Shown piece by piece: positions 1 to 12,390 of a stretch of 64,000 bases of DNA. This DNA is from Phytoseiulus persimilis. Its lineage: Eukaryota > Arthropoda > Arachnida > Mesostigmata > Phytoseiidae. The translations under genes and the position numbers were made by a program. The DNA lies in NCBI GenBank assembly GCA_037576195.1, contig CM075102.1:36204745-36268744 (forward strand). Direction: 5' to 3'. The stretch's first letter is position 1. Every line of letters starts with the position of its first letter. The notes under the pieces are model-generated. The model worked only from the letters and a program-made list of their open reading frames with translations. It was not told the DNA's origin and did no database searches.

Positions 1-166
1 AAAAGAGGATTTAATTTGTATCAGAATTAAATCTGAACCATCTTAAGACCCAAGCCCACCGCCCGCGATGGGATTTGCGAGGCGATAGGGAGTGTTACTG
101 AAGCAATACCGAAAGGTGATCCCAGGACACTTCTGAGGGCTGGCTGAGAGGTTCAGCCGGAAAACA
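1..166 (+). mobile_element. Same SINE family, body only, cut by the window edge
   Basis: Bases 1-166 match the reverse complement of about 8849-9013 nearly base for base, with a few substitutions (for example gtatcag against atatcag, and gcgatggg against gcaatggg). Similarity ends at GGTTCAGCCGGAAAACA, the same point at which the complete copy ends. The tRNA-like head would lie before position 1, so its completeness and duplication cannot be judged. Confidence 0.85.
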
Positions 167-3100
167 ACGCTGAGTCGAATGTCCATGAAGTTATACCGCT
201 CATGACGCGCATCCAACGTGCATGTCCAGTCATTCCTGAGTTGAATCTGCACAACTCCCAAGGTCAGCGGATAGTGGCTAACAGTCTTCGCTCCACAAAA
301 ATGGGAGGGTTCGATCGTCTTTATCGATGTTGATGAAATCATGGCGAGGATTATATTAACAGTTGGCGGTCGGATGACAAGGACACTTTCACTCGGAGTC
401 CTGAAACGACGGATCTCCAGAAACACCAGGTTTGCTATCAGTTAGATTCATCACTTAAAGGTCGTTTCTCGCCAAGCCCGTATGGTCGGTTTCTCGACAG
501 GACGCCCAGCTCGACGGAGACAGCGATCCGCGACCTTGGAGCTGGCACACGTTCTGGTCTACCAAGGAAAGAGATGGAGTCCGGCAGCGGAATACGAGTG
601 CGAAAACCAGTGCAACTCTCGCTCTCCCGTTCTCCGTACAGTCTCCCATATCAAGGGAGGAACAGATGGATGTTATACCGAGTGGAGGAGAGCTGAGACG
701 AGCAACAAAGAGGAACTGTTATGGTTGCTGGCCGGAACCACTCGACCGTAGCAGTGAGCATGTAAACTACCGGGAGCGGAAGAACACACCCTCTGCTGTC
801 CGTAGACCAAGAATAGTGGCAAAGCCAGCCAGCCGCTTTGAGCACCGAGCGAACTGACCAAGACTCAGCCCGTATAATAAAATTAAGGACCGCAACGAAC
901 AGAAACAATGCACCAATTTGTTTCCAGCTTTCGTGCTTCTCTTTGTCCTACGCCAGCCAGTTCTTGCCCCGTGTGTGGAGCCGCTGCAAGTCAAGCTGTT
1001 CCCTGCCCGAGAGGGGGAAGGGGAGGGGATGGGGAGGATCGACCTCCGACCTGGGGGCCCACCGTCGCAAACATCGTGCATTATTCTGTTGTATCGTTTG
1101 TCCACTGAAACATTACTTTCGGACTTTGCAGAGAGGAGAGACAAGAAGCGGTAGATCAGATTAGCTTCTTTGACGTGGTAGCACTACGTCTCCGGCGGGT
1201 TTTTGTTTGCCCAGTTCAGTCCCGAAGATGATTAATTTAACTCGGGAACTCCCGTGAACTCCATGGAGATTTCCTACCCATCCTGGATCGAAGCCGGACG
1301 GCCTAACTGTCTGCCCCAGGCTCGGTCACCGCTCTTCAGCTGAAAGGTAATGTAACCTTCGCAGTTAGGCGTTGAAGATGGACGCGCGGCGCCCTCCGCT
1401 CATTTTCAAGGATAATAGGATGTTTTCGGAGAAGTTTGCGCTGGCTTCCGCGGAAACGGTCAAACAGCGTTACATTATAAGATCAAACTCGCACGGAAGT
1501 AGACAAAGGAACAACCAGCAAAGAACGTGGTCGCAGGAGGCCTCTGGGGATTTGGGACGAAAGAGATTTGCTGTGTTCTTGAAACCAAGCTGTTAGACTG
1601 CTGGAGGTTCAATGCATCATGGGACGCTCTCAACTTTATTCATCAGACTCAGATCCTCAAATGTCAAGATCACCAGAAACCATCAATCAATCAATTGAAG
1701 ACCATCAATCAATCTTTCCATCAGAGATTTGTTGCAGCGATCACGAGTGTTGATTGCTCTGACCAGCTTGTCGCCGAGCTATCGGGATTCCGGCTGATCG
1801 AGCCGCTGAACTCAAACTATTCAACTCAAGCTTTCAAACAGCTTTGTCGATCGATCACACCGGGTCCACCTCTGCACATTGCCGGCAACGCTGTACTGCG
1901 ATCATGGATACACTCATCAAAGCCTCGTTTAAGGAGGGTCGGGGCGGGAGCCGGAGTTCATTCGGTCGGCAGGAAGAGATGCTTCATGTCCAAGAGGCTC
2001 CCTGGAGTAATCGAGGCTGTATGCTGGGGCCAGGCCCTCCTCCCAAACGAGGTCGTTACGGGTGCATGGGTTGCGAATCAAGGCACGATAAACCTGTTAA
2101 TTATTTGTCGTTAACCCAACTCCGACACTGGCCGCAATCCAGCCTTCATATCCTCCATGACAGAATGTCGTCGCCGACGGGAGAGGAAACCGCGAGAATC
2201 GAATAAGTGTTGTCAGATGTGCGCGGAACAATAACCGCACTACGCGAGAAAGAATTGTTTACCCTTGTTAGAGAGTTTCGTGTCAGATACCGGAGACCGT
2301 GGAGCTCGGAAGAAACGGCCGCAATCATGGCTGGATATTCCTCCCGGGTCGCAGACACAGGAACCGAATCGTCTCACCCCCGATTCCGGAAGATCTCAGC
2401 AGTGTCTGTCTGCTGCACCGTCACCTTTGCTCATTTCTCGACTTAGTTGAGGAGTCGAGAAGGCAGCTGAAATTCACTTCATGTTTTTCGTGCCTTGAGC
2501 ACCGCCGCTATCATTAATAGGTCGTCCGATTCATCACTAGCGTGGCATTCATTATTACATATACTGAAATTGAGCGGAGGTGGATGAAGTAACAGTCGGA
2601 TTTAAGGTTGGAAGAATTTAAATTATACTGTGTGGCAAGGCTGAACAAATGTGTTGTTTCTCCAGAGATATACCGGAATCTCTCTCAGAACAAATCCGAA
2701 TCCCACAATGATATTCCTGAGCCGACCACAGGAATGTGATCGAACCCCTCAGCGAATGTTTTCCCGAACCGAGCATGGTCAGACATTTCCTAAGGTACTA
2801 CCGAACGCTCTTGGAAGTATCCGGAAACTGATTCCGGAAATTGTATCAAACTTCAGTATGTTGACATTTTCCAAAGATTATGACTATTTTATTAGAGGTG
2901 GCTTTTGAGTAAGAAACGAGCAGATTCACAAGCTCACACACAAGGGACAGAAAGACTTACACCAAAGGAGGCACTGGGCTTTTCGAGCAGAGCCGTATTG
3001 TGAGCGCGAGCATTCAGAGTGCAAGTATCGCGCGATGCTTCCGCGCTTGATACCGCCGTGGTGTAGTCACTTCGCGATCAATCACGAGATCGCGAACGCC

Positions 3101-6100
3101 GATGTTTTCAGAAACTCAAGTCTGGGCTCGGTGGTTGCGGCACTCAGGAAAATCCCTCAACTCTCCGGTACCAAGTGCCGAAATATCTCATCTTGAGCCC
3201 ACCGAGTGTCGGCGGTTCCAATCGAGAGCAGACCGACTCGTGAACAGTGGCTGGAGGTGCTTGCGCTCGTCGCCTGCCCGCAAGCCGCAGGCGTTCGCTG
3301 TATCGAGCTGAAGTGGTAGGCTCTTCTGACGGGAGCTCGTAGGGCACACGAATGGAACGGAAACTCCACCGATCTCACGGTAACTACTTAGAATCTGAAA
3401 AGCCGGCGTTCGGTGACATGGGGCGCGTCGCTCCACCCATTTTCTTCCCAGTTCCTCAACTTGGGCTTCCAGCGTGCATGCAAGCACCGCAGCCTGCCTG
3501 CCTGCCAGCCAACCATCCACGACACCACAGCTTTTGGAGTCTCGAGGACGGCAAAATTGTGCCGAGGCACCGTCGTAATACAACCACTGTTGCACGGCCA
3601 TGTTGGAACGTCGCGCACCTTAATCCTGGGCTATGTCGTCTCCTTCGCAGTAGAATATTCCCTCTACTTCTCTGAAGTGGCTCGTGCAGCGAGCGGGGGA
3701 GGAGTTTCCCCGCAGAGAGAATCTCATTTGCACCTACTGAATTCGGGACACCCTATTTTGCCGGCAAAAGGAGAGAGCTTATTCTATATTTGCGGTCGGA
3801 AATAGATAAAAACTCGCTGGCCGACAGCTGATACGGCGAGTGCCCGGAGCTCTCTCTGACCCCACCGGCGAGATTCAAAACCGTTTACAGCAGCTGTACC
3901 TAATCAGCTATGCACAGCACTCACTCGTTCCGTCGATCTTCAACAGGGGATACCTGGCCGTAGAGCTCCCGGCCGACGAACGGACCGACTGAGGGAAACT
4001 TTTCAATGATCTCAGCGAGGGCACTGTGTCGGGCACCGAAACAACCGGTGGAACAAAGGACTACCGGCACCGCTGTTTTACGACTCGTGTATGGAAATCG
4101 AGTCAAACAAAACGAGTCCCAATCGGTCCGGGACGGAATCCACGAATTGATTCGGTGAATCCACGGAGGCTTCAGAAACAAAGAGACTCGACGGAGTTTT
4201 TCAGCTCGCGGGTCCGATGTTCCAGACTCGATGTCTTTCCCCGCTGGTCAGTTTCGTCGAGTCGAGGGCCAGCGCTATTCAGCAGCTTCAGTTCCGCCAC
4301 TCTCATCCATTTTGCTCCCATGTTGCAAAACGTGAATCAAAATGGTTGATGACGTTTTGTTATTCTTTCACGCATCTAGGTTTCAGTTCAATCAAGCCTC
4401 CCCAGAATTCCGTGTCTTCAGGCTATTCTCGATGACTCCTGAAGCCTTCGTCGTCTAGCGGATCGCCTCCCGAGCTTTAAGCGCAAGAGTCCCCAAAGAT
4501 CTGATGCTCCGACGGTTTTCCATTCGACTAACTGCGCGTACCAGAGCGACTGGATCAATCCTTCCGACGGAAGAATCTGATTGCACGCCTCTTTCACTAC
4601 AGAAACAAACGAGGAAGCGTCGAGGAGCTAATCCGAGGATTTCCGGAGAAGGAAGGTGCTCCAGCACGAAAGGAAGTCTTCAGTGCCGCGTTCGCTCGCA
4701 GGAAAGCTCGATCCGATGCGTCACGCTTTTTCCTGCCAGGGAATGAGAAGAGGTACCTTGAAAGTCTCCGCTCGTCAGAGTCCCCGCTTCAGATTGGATA
4801 TTCTGATGGTTGGTCGCTTGTGCATTCGGATGAGGTGCCATACTTTGAGCGGAAGATTCCTAGGCATGTGGGGAACTCACGAATCGAGAACACCTCTTTC
4901 CAACGTCTTCTCTTCATCCTGCAGCTTTTTCACCGTCTATTCAATCGCGCTCGTCGCGTGGCTGGCTGGGTGGTTCCACCTAGGCAGGCTTGCTTCCGGG
5001 TGACAGACAAACAAGCAAGCAAGCGGGCGAAGGGGCGAACGAGGAGGAAAACAGGCGGACAAACTGACTAGTTCGTTCTCGGGACGCCGCAGTCCTCCGA
5101 AGGAAGCGAAGACACTCAAGCATCCCTAAGGCTGCACAGTCGAGTGGACGCGAAATTTTTCTTCAGGGAGCCGTTCACTGCGCCGCTCCAACAAATCGAA
5201 GCGCTGCTCCAATTGTGCCACATAAACTCAGCTCCTTCCTAATATAGCGCCTGTCACCGTTGTAAGCAACTTGGCAACTGAATATAATTTACCTATTCCT
5301 CCAGTGGCAACGCCTTCACGAACCTTTTTGGAGTATCCTGTTTCACTATTCCGCAGTACGGTGAGACCCACAAGATCCCTGCTCCGACACATCCAAATAT
5401 TTTCGACTCCTACTCTATTCGATGCGTCCTGACGTATGAGGGAGGGCGTCTTCAATTCTCTTTGCATATCAAATTTCAAGAGAAGGATTTGTGACAGTCG
5501 CGAGGAATGTAGGGAAAGTGTAGTATCCATCACTTTCGATTTCTACGTTCCCTCCTTCTGTGATTGAGCTGAAATTTTCCGGTCGCTCCATGTGCTGGTG
5601 AATACATCGCAAAATGTTCTCCCCGCCCTTCCCCTACCTGAACTTTCCGCGGTCTTTTCGTCTCGGCGGTCAGCACACGAGTCTTCAGTGGTGGATCATG
5701 ACTGCAGACCGTTTTGACATCGGGTCTCAACGAAATCGTCAGCTGGAAAACTTTATGAAGCTTTTCCGAGATCGGACACCAACATCACCTTTACAGGTCC
5801 CAGAATGGAGGCAAGCCTCCCAAGTTGGATAGTTGACACTGCGGTTGGTTTCCCGCAAACAAAGTCAGCCATCTCCTTACAGAGACTGCGAGCGAGATAA
5901 CATATGCGCGCGTTCGCCCGTCTGTCTACCCGTGCCGGTTCGTTTGTCATCAAGATCCAGCTCGTCCCCAGTGGCCCATAAGGAGTTTGAGATTCCTAAT
6001 GCGCTCCATTGTCACTCAACCGCCCAACGAGGCGAGTGCGTCAGGATGAGGGAGAATGGAGGGAAACAAGGTCAGGAAAGTATTGCGTCACCCGCGAGCT

Positions 6101-8831
6101 CACCGACGTGGAGAGGGCCGCAGAGTAAGAATAAGGATAAGTCAGGACTCTGCTCAGACGCAAGCGTAGTCTGATGGGGAAACTTGGCCCGGAAAGCGGG
6201 ACTCAGGCAACGTATCGAGCGCGTGAGGATCTGGTCGGATGACAAGCTTGCAATATTCAGCCGCAAGACCCAGGGAAAACTCTTCATTGTCGCCCGAGCG
6301 AGCGTTCAATTGAAGGAGCGTGTCGCGCGCGATCGGAACGAATGGTACACCGCTGTTCCCGGTGAGCAGCTCAAGCCGTCATTGTTGAAACTCTTCACCG
6401 CCGAGGATAAAGGCGACCAATCAATTGAGTGGAGACGAGGCAGGAAGGGGGCCGGATGGATCCGTCTGATTGCATATCAGCACGACACATCCAGGGCATC
6501 TCCAGTTCGCGACATCGAACGACTGAAAGCGACACAGCGTCCTAGGCGTCCAGGCGTGTCGTCAGGGAAGAAGTGGAGCAGATAGCGAGGGCGGAAAAGA
6601 GGCAGACTTTGTGTGACGCTGCTATACACGTTCGCGCCGGGTATAAAGAGGAGTGTGACCGACCGGGCGCGCACGGACGTACGGTGGAACGGTCTCCGCT
6701 CGCAGACCAGTCAATAAGGCGAAGAGACCTCTCGCAGTGAGGCTGGCTGCAGTCGAGCGGAGGTGGGTTGCTCAGGAAGGTCCGATGACTCAATACAGGA
6801 CGGCATCCGAAGCTCGGTGTGAGGTTAATTATTCCTCGGAGCACACAACGGACTGACGCCGCCAGCAGTTCCGCTATTTTCCAGCAATGCATTCACGCTC
6901 TCATCCTGTCTATGACTCGTTCAGTAGTTCTTTTCAGCGGAGTTTCGGTCCTGGGTGCTCGGCGCAACTTTCGGGGGCTCTACTGCTATCTCGTCAGGCA
7001 AGAAGAGTCGGAGGCTGATCTTCCCGCTACAAGAGAAGTTCGTCGATTCGATCGCTGCAAGATGAAAGGAGCCCCCCATATTTTGAAATAGTAAGCTTTC
7101 AGGTTCTTCCAGGGCGCGGGAAAAATTAGATTTGGGGCGGGAAAAACGCATGGGGTTGCGAAGCGTTACGCGTGGTTGAACTGACGTAGGGCGAGGAATA
7201 ACCGGAAAAATTCCGCTCGGTAACTGATTGAGACTTGCGGTGCCCGGAATCCTCCAAATTCAAAACTTGGAAGAGATTCGCTGTCAATGCCAGGTCGGAG
7301 CAGGACTAAATCCAGCCGAAAAAATCTGATCGCACAATCTTGTGAGCTAATGAAACCAATGAACTATTAACCGTCGACGGAGAGAGGAGAATTGCCGTTT
7401 CGAAACCCTGCTCCGTTCTATTCACGAACTCAGATTAGAGCTCCTGCTCTGAATGACCGATGCCTCTGTCCTCTTCGCAAACTCCTAGAGCTTCCTGTTC
7501 TCTTTGTCTATCATATCGGGAAGAAACCCGCGTCGGCCCCCTCATAGATCCTTTACTTCTCTCCTCTTGTAATTGAGCTTCGCTGAGGTCCGAGCACAAC
7601 CGGAAAAGAAGGCACAAAGGAACTGGAAGCCTGACAACATAGGATGAACTGAGACAGGGAGGCTGCGCGGCACACGGAGACTTCTCGCGGAAGAGGAAAG
7701 GACCTTGGCTTCCTACGATCTGTCCGGATGAAGCTCCGTTCCGAATCACTGCGAACGCTCTTCTCGAGCCTAAGATGTACGTTACCGTACGCATCGGGTA
7801 TGATTTTTGGTTGTAGAGCCACAATTTCGGCACGAATCGAGTACGAATCATTTTACGACGAGGGATAAAATCGAAGAGACGGCTCACCAGCGAGCAGACA
7901 ACTCGCTGGAATTGTTACCCTTCGAAGCGCACTCACTCTTGAGTCAGTATCGGCGACCTCCCAAACTCAATCACGAGCTTCCAAAGCTTTTCTGATCTGT
8001 TGTCCGAGACCCGAGGTACTCTCCCTGATTGTAAACAGCGGAGAGACACCGCTCACTCCCGGTCTCAAGGAGGAGACACGTTCTTTCTGCTTCTGAGAGA
8101 CGGCTCACATCGGAATCTAGGATTCCCTAGGAATTTCCCCCCCTGATGCATTGGGTATATTACTCTCGAACCTGGTCAACCGACCGAGGGCTCGGGATAT
8201 GAACCGGCTCTTCTTTGGCGGAGATATTGAATTCGAGCTAATCACGTCTTGCTTCAGAGTCCACGAACACGTATGAAGATTCGGGAGTCCATCGCAGTCA
8301 TGCTCCGTCGAGGCTTTGAGCTACTTCGCTTCACCATTGACTTCTTGGTACAGAGGGAAGCGCTTCCTACCCCGAACGACGCTCGGTGTCATCGATCGTC
8401 GGTATCAGGATCTCTGACTCGCTGGAACAAGCAAAAACTCGCTTGGACTCGATTAACTATGATGACCCCGAGAGCCAAAGCTCTTCGGGAAACGATCCAG
8501 GCTTGATCCCACCCACCGGTAATCCTACTTCTGCCTGGATACGTCGTTATGAACAGGAAAGCTCTTCCGAAATATTTCCCATTGCGGGGATAGCGCCTCG
8601 AATGCTCTCGATAAGAAATCACTCTGGGATTCCTCATAGAATTCGTTAGCGTTCGCCCGCATTCGGACGTGGTAAGCAGGTCAAACTATTATTCTCCGTT
8701 TTCCCCGAGAGTCATAAGGAGAGGGCGCATGTTCAAGCTTTGCTTATTTCGGATGCATGTACTTTTTATTTCTGTCTTAAATAGAAATTTTCACTATTCT
8801 CTGAATCACATCGGGACATGGAGCGGCGCGT
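167..8831. other. Stretch with no recognisable gene
   Basis: Many open frames of 60-195 codons occur on both strands, as expected by chance near 50% GC. None shows a known domain, a convincing exon with splice sites, or a transposase or polymerase motif. A TATA-like sequence at 6642-6650 has no gene after it. I see nothing else here. Confidence 0.65.
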
Positions 8832-8844
8832 TGTCTGAACATCT
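8832..8844. repeat. Target-site duplication, left copy
   Basis: TGTCTGAACATCT is identical to 9118-9130 and directly abuts the SINE. Its length suits LINE-mediated target-primed insertion. Confidence 0.85.
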
Positions 8845-9117
8845 CTCTGTTTTCGGCTGAACCTCTCAGCCAGCCCTCAGGAGTGTCCCGGATTCACCTT
8901 TCGGTATTGCTTCAGTAACACTCCCTATCGCCTCGCAAATCCCATTGCGGGCGGTGGGCTTGGGTCTTAAGATGGTTCAGATTTAATTCTGATATAAATT
9001 AAATCCTCTTTTTACCACATAAGAAATTTGTTGTCCCGGCCGGGGATCGAACCCGCGATTGCTAGCTTAGCGTGGCACCCAAGGCGTTGGTTTATGCCAC
9101 ACGGCCAACGAGCCGAC
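8845..9117 (-). mobile_element. tRNA-derived SINE, complete copy
   Basis: Read on the - strand, the element starts with a tRNA-like head of about 88 nt (9117 to 9030). A box-A-like TGGCCGTGTGGC lies at 9107-9096 and a clean box B, GGTTCGATCC, at 9053-9044; the spacing of about 42 nt suits an internal RNA polymerase III promoter. A body of about 185 nt follows, ending near GGTTCAGCCGAAAACAGAG. The element is flanked by a perfect 13-bp direct repeat. Its body matches the inverted copy at 1-166 at roughly 95% identity by eye. Such elements encode no protein and depend on a LINE reverse transcriptase. I do not recognise the named family. Confidence 0.85.
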
Positions 9118-9130
9118 TGTCTGAACATCT
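9118..9130. repeat. Target-site duplication, right copy
   Basis: TGTCTGAACATCT is identical to 8832-8844 and abuts the tRNA-like head of the SINE. Confidence 0.85.
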
Positions 9131-12100
9131 GTCGAGGGCAAACAATCCCTCCTACTGCTTCCGTTTGGGCTCGTTTCCCCTTCCCTTGAACGCTTAGTTG
9201 CCCTCTGCTGACTGCTGTTCATCCAAACTGAATGAGAGAATCATATTCTAATTCCCCGTTTGTGCTTGATGATTGAGGAAAGTTGTCGACTGAACATCCA
9301 CCGAATACCCTCAAGACCGAGTGCTCGGGAGAGGGCCGAGGAGTTTGTCTGAGATAAGGAATCGGCCTGAAGATGCTCCCAGGGAGGTCGGACGAATCTT
9401 CCGCGGCTCTCGAACTCGGTTCAGAAATCCGTCAGGGTGGGTTCGACAAATCGAGATCGGCGTGAAGCAACAATTGAGGAGGTATGACAAAACTGTCACG
9501 GACGGCTCAGTGAGACTCTTCGAGGGGTCTGACAAAACTCCCGGGTTCTTGCATGTGTATGTTTCTCATGAGTCCAGATAGGATTCGGATTTATTCGTGC
9601 GTGGAAAAATCGTGCACCCAAAAGCAATCGGATGGATTAGCATCATCAAACATGTTTCCAATGTTGACCCTCTTTCTGATAACATGTTTACTTAAATCGC
9701 TCCTCCTGGAGAAAACCCCGACGCCACGAGGAGTCGGGGAAGAAAAACAAGTATTGACTCTGGCCACGCTTGACCGCGAACGCGGAGATCTGCTGCACTG
9801 GGGATGATCATTCGTCCGGCTTCCTAAAAGCATCAGCTTGCCTCACAACATGAACAGATCAGCTGTCGAGGTCTGACACCGATTCACTGCCTGCGGTCCA
9901 GTCAAGAGGTGGGCAGCTGACCGCTCCTTTGAAGCACTTCAGTCGCCTGGGGGAGAAGGCATCGAAATTCCTTGAAGTCGACGCGAATGACGGCTGAATG
10001 AGTCGAACACTTACAATGAGGCGGCGGCTCTTTTCATCCGAGGGCCCTCTGAGTGAAAACCCAGACACGAGCAGTCTTTTCCCCCAACCTCCCCTTAGGA
10101 TCGGCGGAGAGATTTCAATGATGAGATGAGGAATTTCAACGCAGCTATAAAGTGCATAAGGGAAAGAGCTCGTCTTCATAGAAATGACTTGATTTCCAGC
10201 TGTATTGAATTTTGGGAGTCACCCCAGCGGAAAATTTCCCCAAGAGCCTTCATTCTCATCGGGAATCCTGATCTCGGCCCGAGCTTGTAACCTGGTTCGA
10301 GAGTTATTGTCCAACGTCGTGGGCAAGATCATACGGAACTCGGGGCTCAGCGCATATAGCGCTGTATCCTGTACCTTCCTCGCGTCGACCTCCTTCGTGG
10401 ATAACGGGAGATACGAATGCACGCGTTCGGTATCCCAACGATTGATGAACAAAGAACAATTACCCCACATTCTGCTTCCCCATACCTCAACTATAAGCTT
10501 CACTCTTGCTAATAGTCGATGCAATCAACTGATGGTTATCGCAACCATCTGTGATACTTGAGGTGATAATGATGGCACTGGCTCATGGGGAACGATGCCG
10601 TTCCCCGAGCTCTGACGAGCTGAGGTGCAGACAACGTCAAGATCGAGACGACCCTAAACGCTCTGAAAGGAGGCAGGTATGGAGCTACCCGGGCCACGGA
10701 GCCTCGGTTGTGCGGCGAACACGAAAAGGAGAGACGCAGACGTTTCGCGCATGAATCAGCAGCTAGTACAGTGGAGTCAGTTTGTCTTCCATGTCGGATA
10801 TGCACCTCTCTCCCGAGGATCGAGGTCAAAGTGCCTCAAGACAGGTCGTCAATTGTTTTTCCACCGTGGCATCTAGTACAGCCTTTCTCTATCCGAACTG
10901 CGTTATCGGTTGTCCAGGGTGATCCGGGCGCCAGGTGGTCCGTGAGTTGGGCTCAGCGAGGAACGAATACCTTTAAATTCCGACGAACAAATCAAACAAT
11001 GAATGGACGCCAGCGATTGCGATGAGAGCTCGAGAGGAACTTGCTACACACGGCTCTTCACTTCAGCCATAAACCCAGCGAGCTCGATCTGCTTATCGTC
11101 GACATAACGGGTGATAACCACTGGAAGACGCTCTCGTCAAGAATCGAGAGAACTGGACCGTTTCCGGTGGTCAAACCAACGGTTTCGCTGACGGCTCACG
11201 ATTGCGAGCAGCGAGCTCAATCCCTGGGTCACGCTGCCGTTTCCGACGAACTTTGTATCTGCGGAGCGTCTTCTGGCGCTCCCGCTGGAGCAAGATTGCG
11301 GGAGACTAATAATGTTCGGGAGTTTTCTGAACGGAAGCGCGAAACATTGTTGGGCCGCTTTGTGCTCTCCTCCCTGATGATTTCTCTTACCAATCCGGGA
11401 TGGAGGAGCGAGCAGCCCTGGAACTTGCGGGCGCCCGCCGCTCATTAACCGGCGCTGGGACTGGAGTTCGGCAGCGAGCCCAATTTCGTCACGGGAAGGA
11501 AGCGTCTGAGGTTGTTGCCGTCAAGCGCAACCGATAATTTCGAGAGTGAAATGTTGTTCGAAAGCAGGTCTCCGACAGGACTGTGATTACATGCGTTCCC
11601 GATCGGAGTTTTGGCGGCTACGATTGGCGGTGTGGGCGTAGTAAAACGAGCACGCAGTCGCGATGATCGGGTCAGGTCCTCAGAGACGCCTCGAATGGTT
11701 CAACTAATTTCGAGGGCATCATCGCCAGGTGGGTAGGAGGTCAGATAGACAGAGCGCTCGTTCGTCCGTCCTGTGCCTTGAGCCTTGCAGGAAAGGACGT
11801 CTACACTCAGAAATTATAGGCCTCGGGCAATTCGATCTAGACGCGGCTGACTCCCCCCGAGAATAGCTTCGATATCGAGCTCACTGAATCTTCGAGGTCT
11901 CGAGATACTTAAAAATCACCGAGCAGTCAAGTTCCAGATATGCAAAAAAATCGGAGACACTCTGTTCGTTGCTCCCTAGCGATTGCTCTTTCCCTACACA
12001 TGCATATATCGAACGCTGCATTCACTGGCGTGCAAGCTCAGAGAAAGCTTGAGAGCATCGACCGTCACCTCGAGAGATTTTCAAGAGGAAAGTCTTGCGT

Positions 12101-12377
12101 ATCCGCTCATGTTAGGAAGAAGTCCAAGTGTCCACTCCAGGGGCAATTTCAACGCTCAGAAGCCTGGCGTTGCTCCTGCCCCTTAGGTTTCGGTTGAGTT
12201 GTTCGGAAGTTCCATTCCAAGGGGACAGCCGTGTTGTTTTCAAGAAATCCACTAATCATATCTCGAACGAAGCCCACTCCGAGAAGAATGAAAATGTATC
12301 TAAGCCCAAGACGGGGGTGTTGAGCGAGGCATAATGCTGCATCTTTCAGTTGAGTTTCTCGTGAGGAGAATTCGGTA

Positions 12378-12390
12378 CCCCCCCCCCCCC
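12378..12390. repeat. C13 homopolymer
   Basis: Thirteen consecutive C on the + strand. Confidence 0.9.

Noticed and set aside
1527..2114. 195-codon + strand open frame as a gene.
   Set aside because: Composition is chance-like, no domain is seen, and several frames in both directions are equally open here.
6642..6650. TATA-like GGGTATAAAGAGG as a promoter.
   Set aside because: No supported gene or exon lies downstream, and one such motif is expected by chance in tens of kilobases.
1..9013. A 9-kb DNA transposon bounded by 165-bp terminal inverted repeats.
   Set aside because: The right copy is a complete SINE with its own tRNA-like head and 13-bp target duplication, so the inverted pair is explained by two SINE insertions. 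No transposase is seen between them.
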